Positions 17,955-27,154 of a DNA stretch of 64,000 nt are shown here, in pieces. The notes under the pieces are model-generated. The model did not search any database, was not told the origin of the DNA, and was given only the letters and a program-made list of their open reading frames with translations. This DNA comes from an uncultured Clostridia bacterium. GTDB taxonomy: Bacteria > Bacillota > Clostridia > Christensenellales > Borkfalkiaceae. Numbering within the stretch: the first letter of the stretch is position 1; each line of letters opens with the position of its first letter. A program made the position numbers and the translations under genes. The DNA is taken from contig CANOUP010000006.1 of assembly GCA_947570625.1 (NCBI GenBank), positions 1-64,000 on the forward strand. The letters are read 5' to 3'.

Positions 17955-20135
17955 TTATGCATTGTTGCCGTAAGCGTATCCGCCGACCGTTCCCGTTACT
18001 ATGCTCTTTAAGGGTTCGAGTCTGGTGCAGACGTAAGCTTCGTAGTAATCATTGCAGTATTCCGCTTCTTCCTGCGTCTTGAAAATGCAAACCCAGGGGT
18101 CGGGACCCATCTCTTCGTTGTAAATTTCTTTTTCGAAAATAACTTTCAGATAGTATTCGTAGTGCGTAACGCCGTGGGCGCCGTTAAACGATATAGTAAT
18201 CTTTCCGTCTTTGTACGCGCACTTCAAAACGTCCGAATATTCGGTATCGTATATGAAAGATATGTCTTTAACCTCGCCGTCCTCGTATACTATATTCGCA
18301 AAGTGCGCCATATTGTACAAATCGAACATAAACATATTTTCGAAATACAACGGTTCGCCTTCCTTAACGGGCGCGGACCAGATTGCGATGGAGCGCGAAG
18401 CCGCCATATCTTCTTCGGAAGCGTACAGAATAGCGGAAAATTTTTCTTCGCCCAGCTTTGTCTGATAGTAGAAGATTGTGCCGTCGTAAGCCGTAAGAAC
18501 ACCGTCTGCGGGCTCTTCGGAACCGTCCTGATAAATGACATATTCGCCGCCGACATTCTCGATACGGACGGTGTACATCAATCGATCCAATGCGCTTTCA
18601 AGCTCGTAATCGTAATTATCGTCATATCTGTACAAATTAAGATTTTCGTGCCTGCCGTTAAACGACCAAACGGTTTCCTCGACGGTAACGTCGTCTATAT
18701 CGGTGAGAGTATGGGACGTGTCGCCGTACGCGAGATTGACGTCGAGCGATATATTGTGCTCGCCCGTAACATCGGGAATTTCGACAGGCCGGTCATCCTT
18801 GAACGCCTGCGTCTTTTCCGAGTAATTGCCCGTTATTGTCTGCGCGGAAATTCTGTTTCCTTTGAAAGTATATGTAATTTTGAATTCTTCCATTGACGTA
18901 GAGCCGACAATGTTGTATATAACCGTATTATCCCCGTCGTCCCTGTCGGCATAATCGGAATACGATTTGTAAACGAACTTCTGCGCCGTCGTTTCGCCGA
19001 AAGTTGCTTCAAATACGTCGGAAAGCGCGCTTATATCGTAACCGCCTTCCGCCGAATTAGGGCTGACGCCTGCGTCGGGCAGAGGAGGTTCGGAGGGCAT
19101 AAGCATTTCGAGAAGCACGCCGAGTTTGAGCTGAGCAAACTCACAGGGGAGCTCGAAGCCGAAGCCCGCGATAAGTTCGTTGAATTCTTCGGATTTTATA
19201 ATCTTTATTAAGTACGAATAGGTCGTGGAGTCCGCGTCGGGCTCTACCGTTTTAAGAAGGCTTATCAACGCCTGCGCAAAAGGACGGTACTGTTCGGGCA
19301 AAGTTTCCAAATCGACAACTTCGATAAGCGCGTTTATCTGCGTACGGGTGACTTTACCGAAGAGCGGTTCCAAAATATTCCTTGCGTACCGGTTTTCCAG
19401 AAGTTCGGTTACGGTGGTGTTGTTGTCTATTTCGGACAACAGCTTTTCAGCCCAGCCGAGCTCGGTATAGATAAGCTTGTTCATATCCACAGTCGCGGTA
19501 TCGCCTGCGAACACGATGCTTTCGGTTGCCTCTGCGAATACGAGTACGGGATAGTTGGCCGCGGGAAGCATTGAATACATTACGGGAAGCATTGCGGCGA
19601 GTTCGGGCACGGGCACGCCGCCGAACATATATCCGTCGTAGCTTAAACTCTTATCCGTCCAGTCGCTGACTTCGCCGTCTTCGCCGTAATGGAAGGCAGA
19701 CCAGTTGCGCACAAACGTATATTTGCCGTATCCGCCCGCCGCAGTAACAATGTCGGCGTTTCCTTCGTCGAAATTGAATTTGCCCGTTACGTCAGCCTCG
19801 GTATCGCCCGTCAATGCTATATCGAACTGCACGGACTTTATCGGGGTGAGTATTTCGGTAATGATATTTTCAAGCCTCGAATCATTACCGCCCGGGGTTT
19901 CCGACCCGCCCGGGGTTTGCGTTCCGCCCGGGGTTTCCGACCCGCCCGGAGTTTGCGTTCCGCCCGGGGTTTGCGTTCCGCCCGGGGTTTCCGACCCGCC
20001 CGGAGTTTGCGTTCCGCCCGGAGTTTGCGTTCCGCCTGTGCTTTCATCGTTACAGTTAAAGCCCGCAAAAATTATTACGGCGAACGACATTACAAACGCA
20101 ACGATAACCGCAAGAAACTTTTTAAATGTTCTCAT
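17955..20135 (-). CDS. Exported protein with GGTQTP/GGSETP linker, possible lipoprotein
   Basis: 726 residues from the ATG preceded by GAAGGAGA; an in-frame codon 51 nt upstream lacks such a site. The N-terminus MRTFKKF plus a hydrophobic stretch to residue about 27 is an export signal. Cys28 sits in AGFNC, which resembles a lipobox but lacks the usual Leu-Ala/Ser-Gly/Ala-Cys, so lipidation is uncertain. Residues 34-81 are eight 6-residue repeats that look like a flexible cell-wall-spanning linker. The remaining 640 residues are rich in Asp, Glu, Tyr and Thr and resemble the large extracytoplasmic proteins common in gut Clostridia; I recognise no enzyme motif. It is monocistronic, with a strong promoter and a terminator. 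Confidence 0.85.
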   Translation of the reverse strand: MRTFKKFLAVIVAFVMSFAVIIFAGFNCNDESTGGTQTPGGTQTPGGSETPGGTQTPGGTQTPGGSETPGGTQTPGGSETPGGNDSRLENIITEILTPIKSVQFDIALTGDTEADVTGKFNFDEGNADIVTAAGGYGKYTFVRNWSAFHYGEDGEVSDWTDKSLSYDGYMFGGVPVPELAAMLPVMYSMLPAANYPVLVFAEATESIVFAGDTATVDMNKLIYTELGWAEKLLSEIDNNTTVTELLENRYARNILEPLFGKVTRTQINALIEVVDLETLPEQYRPFAQALISLLKTVEPDADSTTYSYLIKIIKSEEFNELIAGFGFELPCEFAQLKLGVLLEMLMPSEPPLPDAGVSPNSAEGGYDISALSDVFEATFGETTAQKFVYKSYSDYADRDDGDNTVIYNIVGSTSMEEFKITYTFKGNRISAQTITGNYSEKTQAFKDDRPVEIPDVTGEHNISLDVNLAYGDTSHTLTDIDDVTVEETVWSFNGRHENLNLYRYDDNYDYELESALDRLMYTVRIENVGGEYVIYQDGSEEPADGVLTAYDGTIFYYQTKLGEEKFSAILYASEEDMAASRSIAIWSAPVKEGEPLYFENMFMFDLYNMAHFANIVYEDGEVKDISFIYDTEYSDVLKCAYKDGKITISFNGAHGVTHYEYYLKVIFEKEIYNEEMGPDPWVCIFKTQEEAEYCNDYYEAYVCTRLEPLKSIVTGTVGGYAYGNNA
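19893..20036 (-). repeat. 18-bp tandem repeat, eight units
   Basis: Eight units encode GGTQTP (five) or GGSETP (three) just after the signal sequence. The two unit types are interspersed, and DNA identity between like units is almost complete, suggesting recent expansion by slippage or recombination. Confidence 0.9.
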
Positions 20136-20166
20136 ATCTTCTCCTTCGCCGAAGGCAATTAAGATA

Positions 20167-20206
20167 TTCCGTGTGCTTTTGAGCACACGGAAGGGGTATA
20201 CCCCTT
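20167..20206 (-). promoter_or_regulatory. Two adjoining hairpins in the 5' UTR of the exported protein
   Basis: A hairpin with arms TTCCGTGTGCT / AGCACACGGAA abuts the 16-bp palindrome AAGGGGTATACCCCTT. Both fall within the predicted leader of about 90 nt, between the promoter and the ribosome site. There is no T-run, so neither looks like a terminator. They may stabilise the mRNA or bind a regulator. Confidence 0.5.
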
Positions 20207-20230
20207 GACCTTGTTCGGCTGATTTATTAT

Positions 20231-20259
20231 ATTATATTAACTAAATTACGTTTTGTCAA
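20231..20259 (-). promoter_or_regulatory. Promoter of the exported linker protein
   Basis: A perfect TTGACA and TATAAT with a 17-bp spacer on the minus strand, one of the strongest promoters in the window. Confidence 0.85.
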
Positions 20260-20277
20260 TATAAGGAAATAAAAAAA

Positions 20278-20291
20278 ACGGCTTGCGCCGT
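20278..20291 (-). terminator. Terminator after trxA
   Basis: ACGGC-GCAA-GCCGT hairpin followed by a run of eight T on the minus strand, directly after the trxA stop. Confidence 0.8.
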
Positions 20292-20296
20292 CTTTT

Positions 20297-20611
20297 TTAA
20301 AGATTTTCTTTCAGAAACGAAAAGGCTTCCGTCTTGGACATATAGCCGAGCGACTTGCCCGACATTGCGCCGTTTTTGAACACGCCCACCAAAGGTATGG
20401 ACATAATGCCGTAGCGCATTGAAAGCTCGGGGTTTTCGTCTATGTCGACTTTGACGAATACGGCTTTGTCGCCGAACTCCTCCGACGCCGTATCGATGAC
20501 GGGCGCAAGCATTCTGCAAGGTCCGCACCAGTTTGCGAAGAAATCGCATACGACGGTCTTTCCGCTGTTTATAAGTTCGTCGAACTCGGTTGTGTTTATC
20601 TGTGTTACCAT
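20297..20611 (-). CDS. trxA: Thioredoxin
   Basis: 104 residues, the usual length. The redox motif WCGPC is at residues 28-32, and the cis-proline region is SIPLVGVF. It reduces disulfides in cytoplasmic proteins. The start has AAGGAG. It is the last gene before a terminator, 41 nt after hslU, so it is probably read with the hslVU operon. Confidence 0.96.
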   Translation of the reverse strand: MVTQINTTEFDELINSGKTVVCDFFANWCGPCRMLAPVIDTASEEFGDKAVFVKVDIDENPELSMRYGIMSIPLVGVFKNGAMSGKSLGYMSKTEAFSFLKENL

Positions 20612-20652
20612 AATTTATACTCCTTAATACAGTATTTGTATTCCTGTTGAAA

Positions 20653-21963
20653 TTAAAGCACGTATTTTTTCAAATCTCTGTCGCCCGTAATGTTTTCAAG
20701 GTGTTCCTCGACGTATTTCCTGTTGACTTCGACCTGAACTACGGGATAGTCGTTTCCGCCTGCGTTGTACGAAATATCTTCGAGAAGCCTTTCCATAACG
20801 GTGTGAAGCCTGCGCGCGCCGATATCTTCGGACGTTGCGTTGACCGCTTCCGACAGCTCTGCAATCTTATCGATGGCGTCGGGCGAAAAATGCAAATCTA
20901 TATTGTCCACGGCAAGTAGCGCCGAGTACTGCGCGGTTATCGCGTTCTGTGGCTGGGTGAGAATATCTATGAAATCCTGCTTGGTCAATGAATTGAGGTT
21001 TACCTGTATGGGGAACCTGCCTTGAAGTTCGGGAATCAAATCCTCGACTTTGGATACGTGGAAAGCGCCCGCCGCAATGAAAAGGATGTAATCCGTTTTG
21101 ACGGGTCCGTACTTCGTCATTACCGTACAGCCCTCTACGATGGGGAGTATGTCGCGCTGAACGCCCTCGCGCGAAACGTCCGCGCCGTGGTTGCCCTTGC
21201 CCGCAATCTTGTCGATTTCGTCGATGAATATGATGCCGTCGTTTTCCGCGCGCCTTATCGCTTCGGCATTGACCGCGTCGTTGTCGATAAGTTTGTCCGC
21301 TTCCTCCGCCATAATAAGGTTCTTGGCTTCGCGCACGGTGATTTTACGCTTCTTTTTCTTGTGCATGCCCATACCGCTGAAAATAGAACCGAGGTCGATT
21401 GCCGCCCCGCTCCCCGGCGAAAGCTCCAACGGCTTGGGAACGTCCTCTACGTCAATTTCAATAACGGTACCGTCGTACTTGCCCGCGTGGATATCGTCTA
21501 CGAGGTTCTGCTCGAACACTTCCTTTGCCGTTTCACCGCGCTCGCTCTTCTTCTGCTCGGCGAGAACTTTGGCAATCCTGCGCTCGGCCGTCGCCGCGGC
21601 GCGGTAGCTGACTTCCGCCGTCTTTTCTTCCTTTACGAGCCGGATTGCGCACTCCGCAAGGTCGCGCACCATCGATTCCACGTCCCTGCCGACGTAGCCG
21701 ACCTCGGTATATTTAGTCGCCTCGACTTTGAGGAAAGGCGCCTTGACGAGTTTTGCAAGCCTTCTGGCAATCTCCGTCTTACCCACGCCCGTGGGGCCCT
21801 TCATTATAATGTTCTTGGGGGTTATTTCTTCTTGAAGTTCGGGGGAAAGACAGCTTCTCCTGTAACGGTTGCGAAGGGCTATCGCAACGGCCTTCTTCGC
21901 GTCCGCCTGTCCTATGATGTATTTATTCAGTTCGTGAACTATCTGCTTGGGAGTCAAATCCAT
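20653..21963 (-). CDS. hslU: ATP-dependent protease ATPase subunit HslU (ClpY)
   Basis: 436 residues. An AAA+ unfoldase that feeds substrates to HslV. Walker A GPTGVGKT is at residues 56-63, Walker B is in IIFIDEIDKIAG, and the arginine-rich sensor region is EDIGARRLHTVMERLLED. The C-terminal DLKKYVL tail, which inserts into HslV in characterised complexes, is present. The substrate-recruiting I domain between the Walker motifs is also present. Its ATG has AAGGAGG and lies 11 nt after hslV. Confidence 0.98.
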   Translation of the reverse strand: MDLTPKQIVHELNKYIIGQADAKKAVAIALRNRYRRSCLSPELQEEITPKNIIMKGPTGVGKTEIARRLAKLVKAPFLKVEATKYTEVGYVGRDVESMVRDLAECAIRLVKEEKTAEVSYRAAATAERRIAKVLAEQKKSERGETAKEVFEQNLVDDIHAGKYDGTVIEIDVEDVPKPLELSPGSGAAIDLGSIFSGMGMHKKKKRKITVREAKNLIMAEEADKLIDNDAVNAEAIRRAENDGIIFIDEIDKIAGKGNHGADVSREGVQRDILPIVEGCTVMTKYGPVKTDYILFIAAGAFHVSKVEDLIPELQGRFPIQVNLNSLTKQDFIDILTQPQNAITAQYSALLAVDNIDLHFSPDAIDKIAELSEAVNATSEDIGARRLHTVMERLLEDISYNAGGNDYPVVQVEVNRKYVEEHLENITGDRDLKKYVL

Positions 21964-21974
21964 AGTATACCTCC

Positions 21975-22511
21975 TTAAATGCTTTCCACTTTGATATTGC
22001 CGTTAGTGTATACGCAGATTTCGCTTGCTATTTTAAGCGACTTTTGCGCAATCTCTTCCGCGGTGTAATCTGTGTTCTGCATAAGCGCGCGCGCCGCCGC
22101 GAGCGCGTAGTTGCCGCCGCTTCCTATCGCCGCGATGCCGTCGTCGGGTTCGATAACTTCGCCGGTACCCGATACGATAAGCATTGTGTCTTTATCGGCG
22201 ACTATCATCAAAGCTTCGAGCTTTCTGACGGCTTTGTCCGAACGCCACAGCTCGGCAAGCTCTACCGCGGAACGCATGAGGTTGCCCGAAAATTTATTTA
22301 GCATACCCTCGAATTTTTCGCTTAGCGAAAACGCGTCCGACACCGAGCCCGCGAAACCGAGTATGACGTTTCCGCCGTAAATGCGCCTTACCTTGACGGC
22401 GCTGTTTTTGAATATTACGCTCTCGCCCATAGTGACCTGTCCGTCGCCGGCGATTGACGTTTTGCCGTCTTTCTTTACCCCGCAAATCGTTGTTGCGTGA
22501 AACTCAACCAT
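21975..22511 (-). CDS. hslV: ATP-dependent protease peptidase subunit HslV (ClpQ)
   Basis: 178 residues. This is the proteasome-beta-like peptidase that forms a double ring capped by HslU. The N-terminus is [12 protein letters not shown]. In many bacteria the nucleophile is the Thr right after Met; here the conserved TT pair starts at residue 7, so either a 6-residue propeptide is removed or the enzyme differs. Bacillus CodW also has a FHATT N-terminus but uses Ser2, which is Val here. The GDGQVTMG and [19 protein letters not shown] motifs are intact. Its ATG overlaps the trmFO stop. Confidence 0.97.
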   Translation of the reverse strand: MVEFHATTICGVKKDGKTSIAGDGQVTMGESVIFKNSAVKVRRIYGGNVILGFAGSVSDAFSLSEKFEGMLNKFSGNLMRSAVELAELWRSDKAVRKLEALMIVADKDTMLIVSGTGEVIEPDDGIAAIGSGGNYALAAARALMQNTDYTAEEIAQKSLKIASEICVYTNGNIKVESI

Positions 22512-23802
22512 TATACAACTCCTTGAATTTTTCTATATTTTCCAGCGCGCGCTCCGCAAGATACGCATAGCGCTTTTTCTTGTCCTTTATCTTAATTTCC
22601 GCCGGACGCAGTATGCCGAAGTTTGCGTTCATAGGCTGGAAATTTGACGTTGCCCCCGATATATGCGCCGACAAAGCCCCGCACACGGTAGTATTGTCGG
22701 GAATTACAGGCTGTCTGCCCGTAAGCTTTGCGTACATATGCAGTCCCGCCAAAAGCCCGCTTGCCGCGCTTTCGACATAGCCCTCGACGCCCGTTATCTG
22801 TCCCGCGAAAAAGGTCTGCGGGTTGCTTTTGAGCGAAAAGTCCGCGTTAAGGCAGTCGGGAGAATTTATGTACGTGTTGCGGTGCATTACTCCGTATCTC
22901 AAAAACTCGGCGTCCGCAAGCGCGGGTATCATCGAAAACACTCTCTTCTGTTCACCGAATTTTAAGTTGGTCTGGAACCCGACGAGGTTGTAAGCAGTGC
23001 CCTCTTTGTTTTCCTTTCTCAGCTGTAAAACCGCGTAATGCTTTCTGCCCTCCGCGTCCGTAAGCCCCACGGGCTTTAACATTGCGAACCTTAAACTGTC
23101 CCTGCCCCTCGAAGCGAGCACTTCCACTGGCATACAGCCCTCGAATATCTCGCGCTTGTCGAAGTCGTGAAGCACCGCCCTTTCCGCGCCCGAAAGCGCT
23201 TCTGTAAACCGCTCGTACTCTTCCTTATCCATAGGGCAGTTTATGTAGTCGTCGCCCCCCTTGCCGTACCTGTCGCCGTAAAAACATTTGCCGAAGTTAA
23301 GACTGTCCTTTGAAACAATCGGCGCGGAAGCGTCGTAAAAATGCAATTGCCCCCCGCATATGCCTTTGATACTTTCCGAAAGTCTGTCGGTGGTAAGCGG
23401 ACCCGTCGCCACTATGCACCAGCCGTCCGGCACGCGCTCAACCTCTTCGCAGACAGTCGTAATGTTGGGGTGACTTTTGATTGCGTCGGTAATATACTGC
23501 GCGAAGGCGTGTCTTTCGACCGCAAGCGCACCGCCCGCAGGCACCGCCGAAGCCTGCGCCGCGCGCATTGTGACAGAGCCCAGACGGCGCATTTCCTCTT
23601 TGAGAAGCCCGCACGCGTTGGTATACGGGTCGTTGCCTTTAAGCGAGTTGGAACATACCAGTTCGCCGTAGTTTCCGTCAGAGTGCGCGGGGGTGAACGC
23701 GCGGGGCTTTATATCGTACAAAACCACCTCTACACCGCGTTCGGCAAGGCATATGCACGCCTCTGCGCCCGCAAGTCCTCCGCCTATTACTTTAACTTTC
23801 AT
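22504..23802 (-). CDS. trmFO: Methylenetetrahydrofolate-tRNA-(uracil-5-)-methyltransferase TrmFO
   Basis: 432 residues. A flavoprotein that makes 5-methyluridine 54 in tRNA using methylene-THF as carbon donor; it is the Firmicutes alternative to the SAM-dependent TrmA. The FAD motif GGGLAGAEA is at residues 7-15. [23 protein letters not shown] and the [20 protein letters not shown] block near the C-terminus are diagnostic. It overlaps the topA stop by 11 nt and has only a distant ribosome site, so translation is probably coupled to topA. The topA-trmFO-hslV order matches Bacillus and Clostridia. Confidence 0.97.
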   Translation of the reverse strand: MKVKVIGGGLAGAEACICLAERGVEVVLYDIKPRAFTPAHSDGNYGELVCSNSLKGNDPYTNACGLLKEEMRRLGSVTMRAAQASAVPAGGALAVERHAFAQYITDAIKSHPNITTVCEEVERVPDGWCIVATGPLTTDRLSESIKGICGGQLHFYDASAPIVSKDSLNFGKCFYGDRYGKGGDDYINCPMDKEEYERFTEALSGAERAVLHDFDKREIFEGCMPVEVLASRGRDSLRFAMLKPVGLTDAEGRKHYAVLQLRKENKEGTAYNLVGFQTNLKFGEQKRVFSMIPALADAEFLRYGVMHRNTYINSPDCLNADFSLKSNPQTFFAGQITGVEGYVESAASGLLAGLHMYAKLTGRQPVIPDNTTVCGALSAHISGATSNFQPMNANFGILRPAEIKIKDKKKRYAYLAERALENIEKFKELYNG

Positions 23803-26110
23803 CTTGGGTTTCGGGTACGTCCTCGGTATAGTCGCAAGACTTTTCCGAGCACTTTATTTTATTTCCGCGCTTTATTAAAAACTTTCCGCACTTGGGACAC
23901 TTTCCGCCCGTGGGTATATCCCAGCTTAAAAATTTGCAGTCGGGATAGCCCGTACAGCCGTAATATATCTTGCCCGTTTTGGAACGCATGCGTCTCATCG
24001 GTTTACCGCAGTCGGGGCATACGCCCTCGGCTTTTTCGGGCGCTCCGCCCTCAGCGCCGTTAAGCGGACGTTTGGCTCCGCACTTCGCGCATTCGAGAAA
24101 ACTTCCGTACCTGCCTTTTTTAAGCACCATGAACGCTCCGCACTCGCACTTTTCCTCGGTGATTTTCGCATCCACGGGGAGTATCGCCGAACACTCGGGA
24201 TAGTTGGGACAGGCGAGGAATTTGCCGAACTTACCGCTCTTTACTATCATATTTGCTCCGCACTTGGGACAGCGGATTTCGGAAACTTCCGTTTCGCTTT
24301 CGCTGACTATGTTCGAGCAGGCGGGATAGTTGGAGCAGGCAAGATATTTGCCGTATTTGCCCATGCGCCTTATCATTGCGCTTCCGCACTTTTCGCACTT
24401 GATGTCGGTCATCTCGTCGCCGTCGGTGGAAGCCGTTTTAAGCTTTTCCGTGAACCCCGGATAGAAGTCGGCGATTATCTTGTGCCAGTCGCATCCGCCC
24501 TCTTCTATCTTGTCGAGGTCGTCCTCCATATGCGCCGTGAAACCTACGTCCATAATGTCCGTAAAATATTTCACGAGCATATCGGTTATCTTGTACGCTA
24601 TTTCGGTGGGCACCATATGCTTGCCGTCTTTATCCACATACCTGCGCTTTGTCAGCACGGATATTATCGAAGCGTAAGTAGAAGGTCTGCCTATGCCCTT
24701 CTCTTCCATCGCCTTGACGAGGGAAGCGTCCGTGTACCTCAAAGGCGGGCGGGTGAATTTCTGTTCCTTTATCAGCTCGGTCAAATCGAGCGCGTCGCCC
24801 TCTTCGACGGGGGGAAGAAGCTTTGAAGAAACTTCCTCTTCGTCGTTTTTGGATATATCCTGATAAGCCGCGGTATAGCCCGCGAACAGCATGGATTTAC
24901 CGCTTGCCTTGAAGATATAGCCCGCCGATTCAGTTTCTATCTGCATGGAATTGTACTGCGCTTCCGCCATCTGCGAGGCGACGAACCTGTCGTATATAAG
25001 CTTGTATACGTTGTAATGTTTCTTGTCCAGCGCGCCCTTTACGCTTTCGGGCGTGACTTCGAGATTGATGGGGCGGATAGCCTCGTGCGCGTCCTGCGCA
25101 CCCTTTTTAGTCGCGTAATAGTTGGGCTTCTCGGGCGCATATTCCGCGCCGTAACCCTTTTTAATGAATTCGAGCGCCATATCCTGCGCTTCCTTCGAAA
25201 CGCGCACGGAGTCCGTTCTGATATAGGTAATCAGCGCGATATGGTCGCCGCCCACGTCCATACCTTCGTACAGGTGCTGGGCGATGAGCATTGTTTCGGG
25301 CGACGTCATTCCGTACTTGTTGGAAGCGTCCTGTTGAAGCGACGAAGTCGTAAACGGCGCGGGCGCGTGCTGTTTGGTTATGCCTTTCTTGACTTTGGTG
25401 ACGGTGAACGGCGCGTTTTTGACCGCCTCTTCGACCTTGTCGGCAAGCTCTTTGCCTATGCTTTCGCCGTTCTTTTTATACTGGTAAACGGCTTTGAAGG
25501 GAGCATATTTCTTTTCCTTGTCTTGAAGCATCGCGTTGAAATTCCAGTATTCGTGGGGCACGAACGCCTGAATTTCGCGTTCCCTGTCGACAATAAGACG
25601 TAGCGCGACGGACTGAACTCTTCCCGCCGAAAGCCCGTTCTGTATGCGGTTGTTCAAAAGGGGCGAAAGCTTGTAACCCACCAGCCTGTCGAGCACGCGC
25701 CTTGCCTGCTGCGCGTCCACGAGGTTGTAATTTATCTTGCGCGGATTGTTCAGCGCGTTCTTGACGGCGGACGGCGAAATTTCGTTGAACTCTATTCTGT
25801 TCTCGCCGTTTTCGTCAAGCCCCAGCACCGTCTGCAAATGCCAGCTTATCGCCTCGCCCTCGCGGTCGGGGTCGGTTGCGAGATATACTTTGCCCGCCTT
25901 GGAAGCTTCCGCCGTAAGGCGCTTTATGACATCTTTTTTGGAAGGAGTGATTTCGTATTTCGGTTCGAAGTTTGCCGACACTCTCACTCCGAGCGACTTT
26001 TCGGGGAGGTCTCTCACGTGCCCGCCCGAAGCGTCGACTTTGTACTTGCCCTTCAAGTATTTAGAGATTGTCTTTGCCTTTGAAGGCGATTCCACAATAA
26101 TTAAATCCAT
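23792..26110 (-). CDS. topA: DNA topoisomerase I
   Basis: 772 residues, type IA, relaxing negative supercoils. The Toprim domain carries IIVESPSKAKT at the N-terminus and DPDREGEAISWHL. The active-site Tyr is in ITYIRTDSVRVS near residue 300. The last 190 residues hold five Cys4 zinc-ribbon-like modules of CxxCG or CxCG type; the fourth reads CPDCGKPM...GCTGYPDC. The ATG has an AGGAG site. dprA lies upstream and trmFO overlaps downstream. Confidence 0.98.
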   Translation of the reverse strand: MDLIIVESPSKAKTISKYLKGKYKVDASGGHVRDLPEKSLGVRVSANFEPKYEITPSKKDVIKRLTAEASKAGKVYLATDPDREGEAISWHLQTVLGLDENGENRIEFNEISPSAVKNALNNPRKINYNLVDAQQARRVLDRLVGYKLSPLLNNRIQNGLSAGRVQSVALRLIVDREREIQAFVPHEYWNFNAMLQDKEKKYAPFKAVYQYKKNGESIGKELADKVEEAVKNAPFTVTKVKKGITKQHAPAPFTTSSLQQDASNKYGMTSPETMLIAQHLYEGMDVGGDHIALITYIRTDSVRVSKEAQDMALEFIKKGYGAEYAPEKPNYYATKKGAQDAHEAIRPINLEVTPESVKGALDKKHYNVYKLIYDRFVASQMAEAQYNSMQIETESAGYIFKASGKSMLFAGYTAAYQDISKNDEEEVSSKLLPPVEEGDALDLTELIKEQKFTRPPLRYTDASLVKAMEEKGIGRPSTYASIISVLTKRRYVDKDGKHMVPTEIAYKITDMLVKYFTDIMDVGFTAHMEDDLDKIEEGGCDWHKIIADFYPGFTEKLKTASTDGDEMTDIKCEKCGSAMIRRMGKYGKYLACSNYPACSNIVSESETEVSEIRCPKCGANMIVKSGKFGKFLACPNYPECSAILPVDAKITEEKCECGAFMVLKKGRYGSFLECAKCGAKRPLNGAEGGAPEKAEGVCPDCGKPMRRMRSKTGKIYYGCTGYPDCKFLSWDIPTGGKCPKCGKFLIKRGNKIKCSEKSCDYTEDVPETQDES

Positions 26111-26131
26111 TTACAGTTTTCTCCTGTCTGA

Positions 26132-27154
26132 TTATACGGCGGAATATCTGTTTCCGCCAAGATTGATTATTAATTTTTTTATCTGCAAAGCAGTGACCGC
26201 GGGTATGATTTCGTAGTGCGGTTTACCCAGCTTTTGCGCGACAGCGGGCAGAAAAGCTTCGCCCTCGCTCCTGATGATTTCAAGCACCGCGCTCTCGTTT
26301 TCGTTTAAATTCAACGTTTTTTCCGCAGGCGTATTAAAGTCTAACCCCAACCCTTCGAAAATGTCAAGTATATTTTCGGTAAGGTACGCGCCTTTTTTAA
26401 TGAGCGCGTTACAGCCTTTGCCCGAAGCAATTCCCGCGCTGTACGGGAAAGCGTACACATCCCTGCCGTACTCCGCGGAGTAATCGGCGGTTATCAGCGC
26501 CCCGCTCTTTTCTCCCGCAGAAACTACGAGAACGCCCTTCGACAGCCCCGCTATTATCCTGTTCCTTACAGGAAAGTAATAAGGTCTGGGCGGGGTATCG
26601 GGCGGGTATTCGGAAACGGCGAGCCCGTGCGTTGCAACGCTTTCGAAAAGCTGTCTGTTACACTGCGGGTATATGTAGTCGAAGCCGCTTGCAAGCACGG
26701 ATATTACTTTTCCGCCCGCTCCGAGCGCGCCTTCGAGAGCGCTCGTGTCCGCTCCGTCGGCAAGCCCCGACACAACGGTGAATACCTTGGAAAGTTCGCC
26801 CGCAATCTTTGCGCACGCCGCAAGCGCCTTAGGAAGAGTCCTTCTCGAACCGACCACCGAAAAACAATCGCTTTTTAAAAGACCCGTATCGCCCTTGCAG
26901 TACAGCACCGCGGGAGGGCTGTCGATGTTCGCCAAAGCTTCGGGATAGGCGGGCGACAAACGGGTTACGCACTCTATGCCTTTTTCTTCAAGCATTTTAA
27001 GCGCGTCGGCACGCTTCACTTTATTATATACGCCGTGTCGGTGCGTTTTAATCAGATTATCGGACGCTTTTTGTAAATCGGGGACGGAAACTCCCCTTCC
27101 GCTCCCGCCGGACAGCGACAGCATTATAAGATTTATTTCTTCTTCGGTATACAC
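26132..27154 (-). CDS. dprA: DNA processing protein DprA
   Basis: 340 residues starting at GTG; AGGAG lies 7 nt upstream and the GTG overlaps the comM stop (TAGTG). DprA loads RecA on incoming single-stranded DNA during natural transformation. The Rossmann-like core has VVGSRRTLPKALA, SGLADGADTSALEGAL, SGFDYIYPQCNRQL and GVLVVSAGEKSGALITADY. A winged-helix domain closes the C-terminus (residues about 275-340). It is found next to comM and topA, as in many Firmicutes. No DNA-uptake machinery is in the window, so competence itself is not shown. Confidence 0.96.
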   Translation of the reverse strand: MYTEEEINLIMLSLSGGSGRGVSVPDLQKASDNLIKTHRHGVYNKVKRADALKMLEEKGIECVTRLSPAYPEALANIDSPPAVLYCKGDTGLLKSDCFSVVGSRRTLPKALAACAKIAGELSKVFTVVSGLADGADTSALEGALGAGGKVISVLASGFDYIYPQCNRQLFESVATHGLAVSEYPPDTPPRPYYFPVRNRIIAGLSKGVLVVSAGEKSGALITADYSAEYGRDVYAFPYSAGIASGKGCNALIKKGAYLTENILDIFEGLGLDFNTPAEKTLNLNENESAVLEIIRSEGEAFLPAVAQKLGKPHYEIIPAVTALQIKKLIINLGGNRYSAV

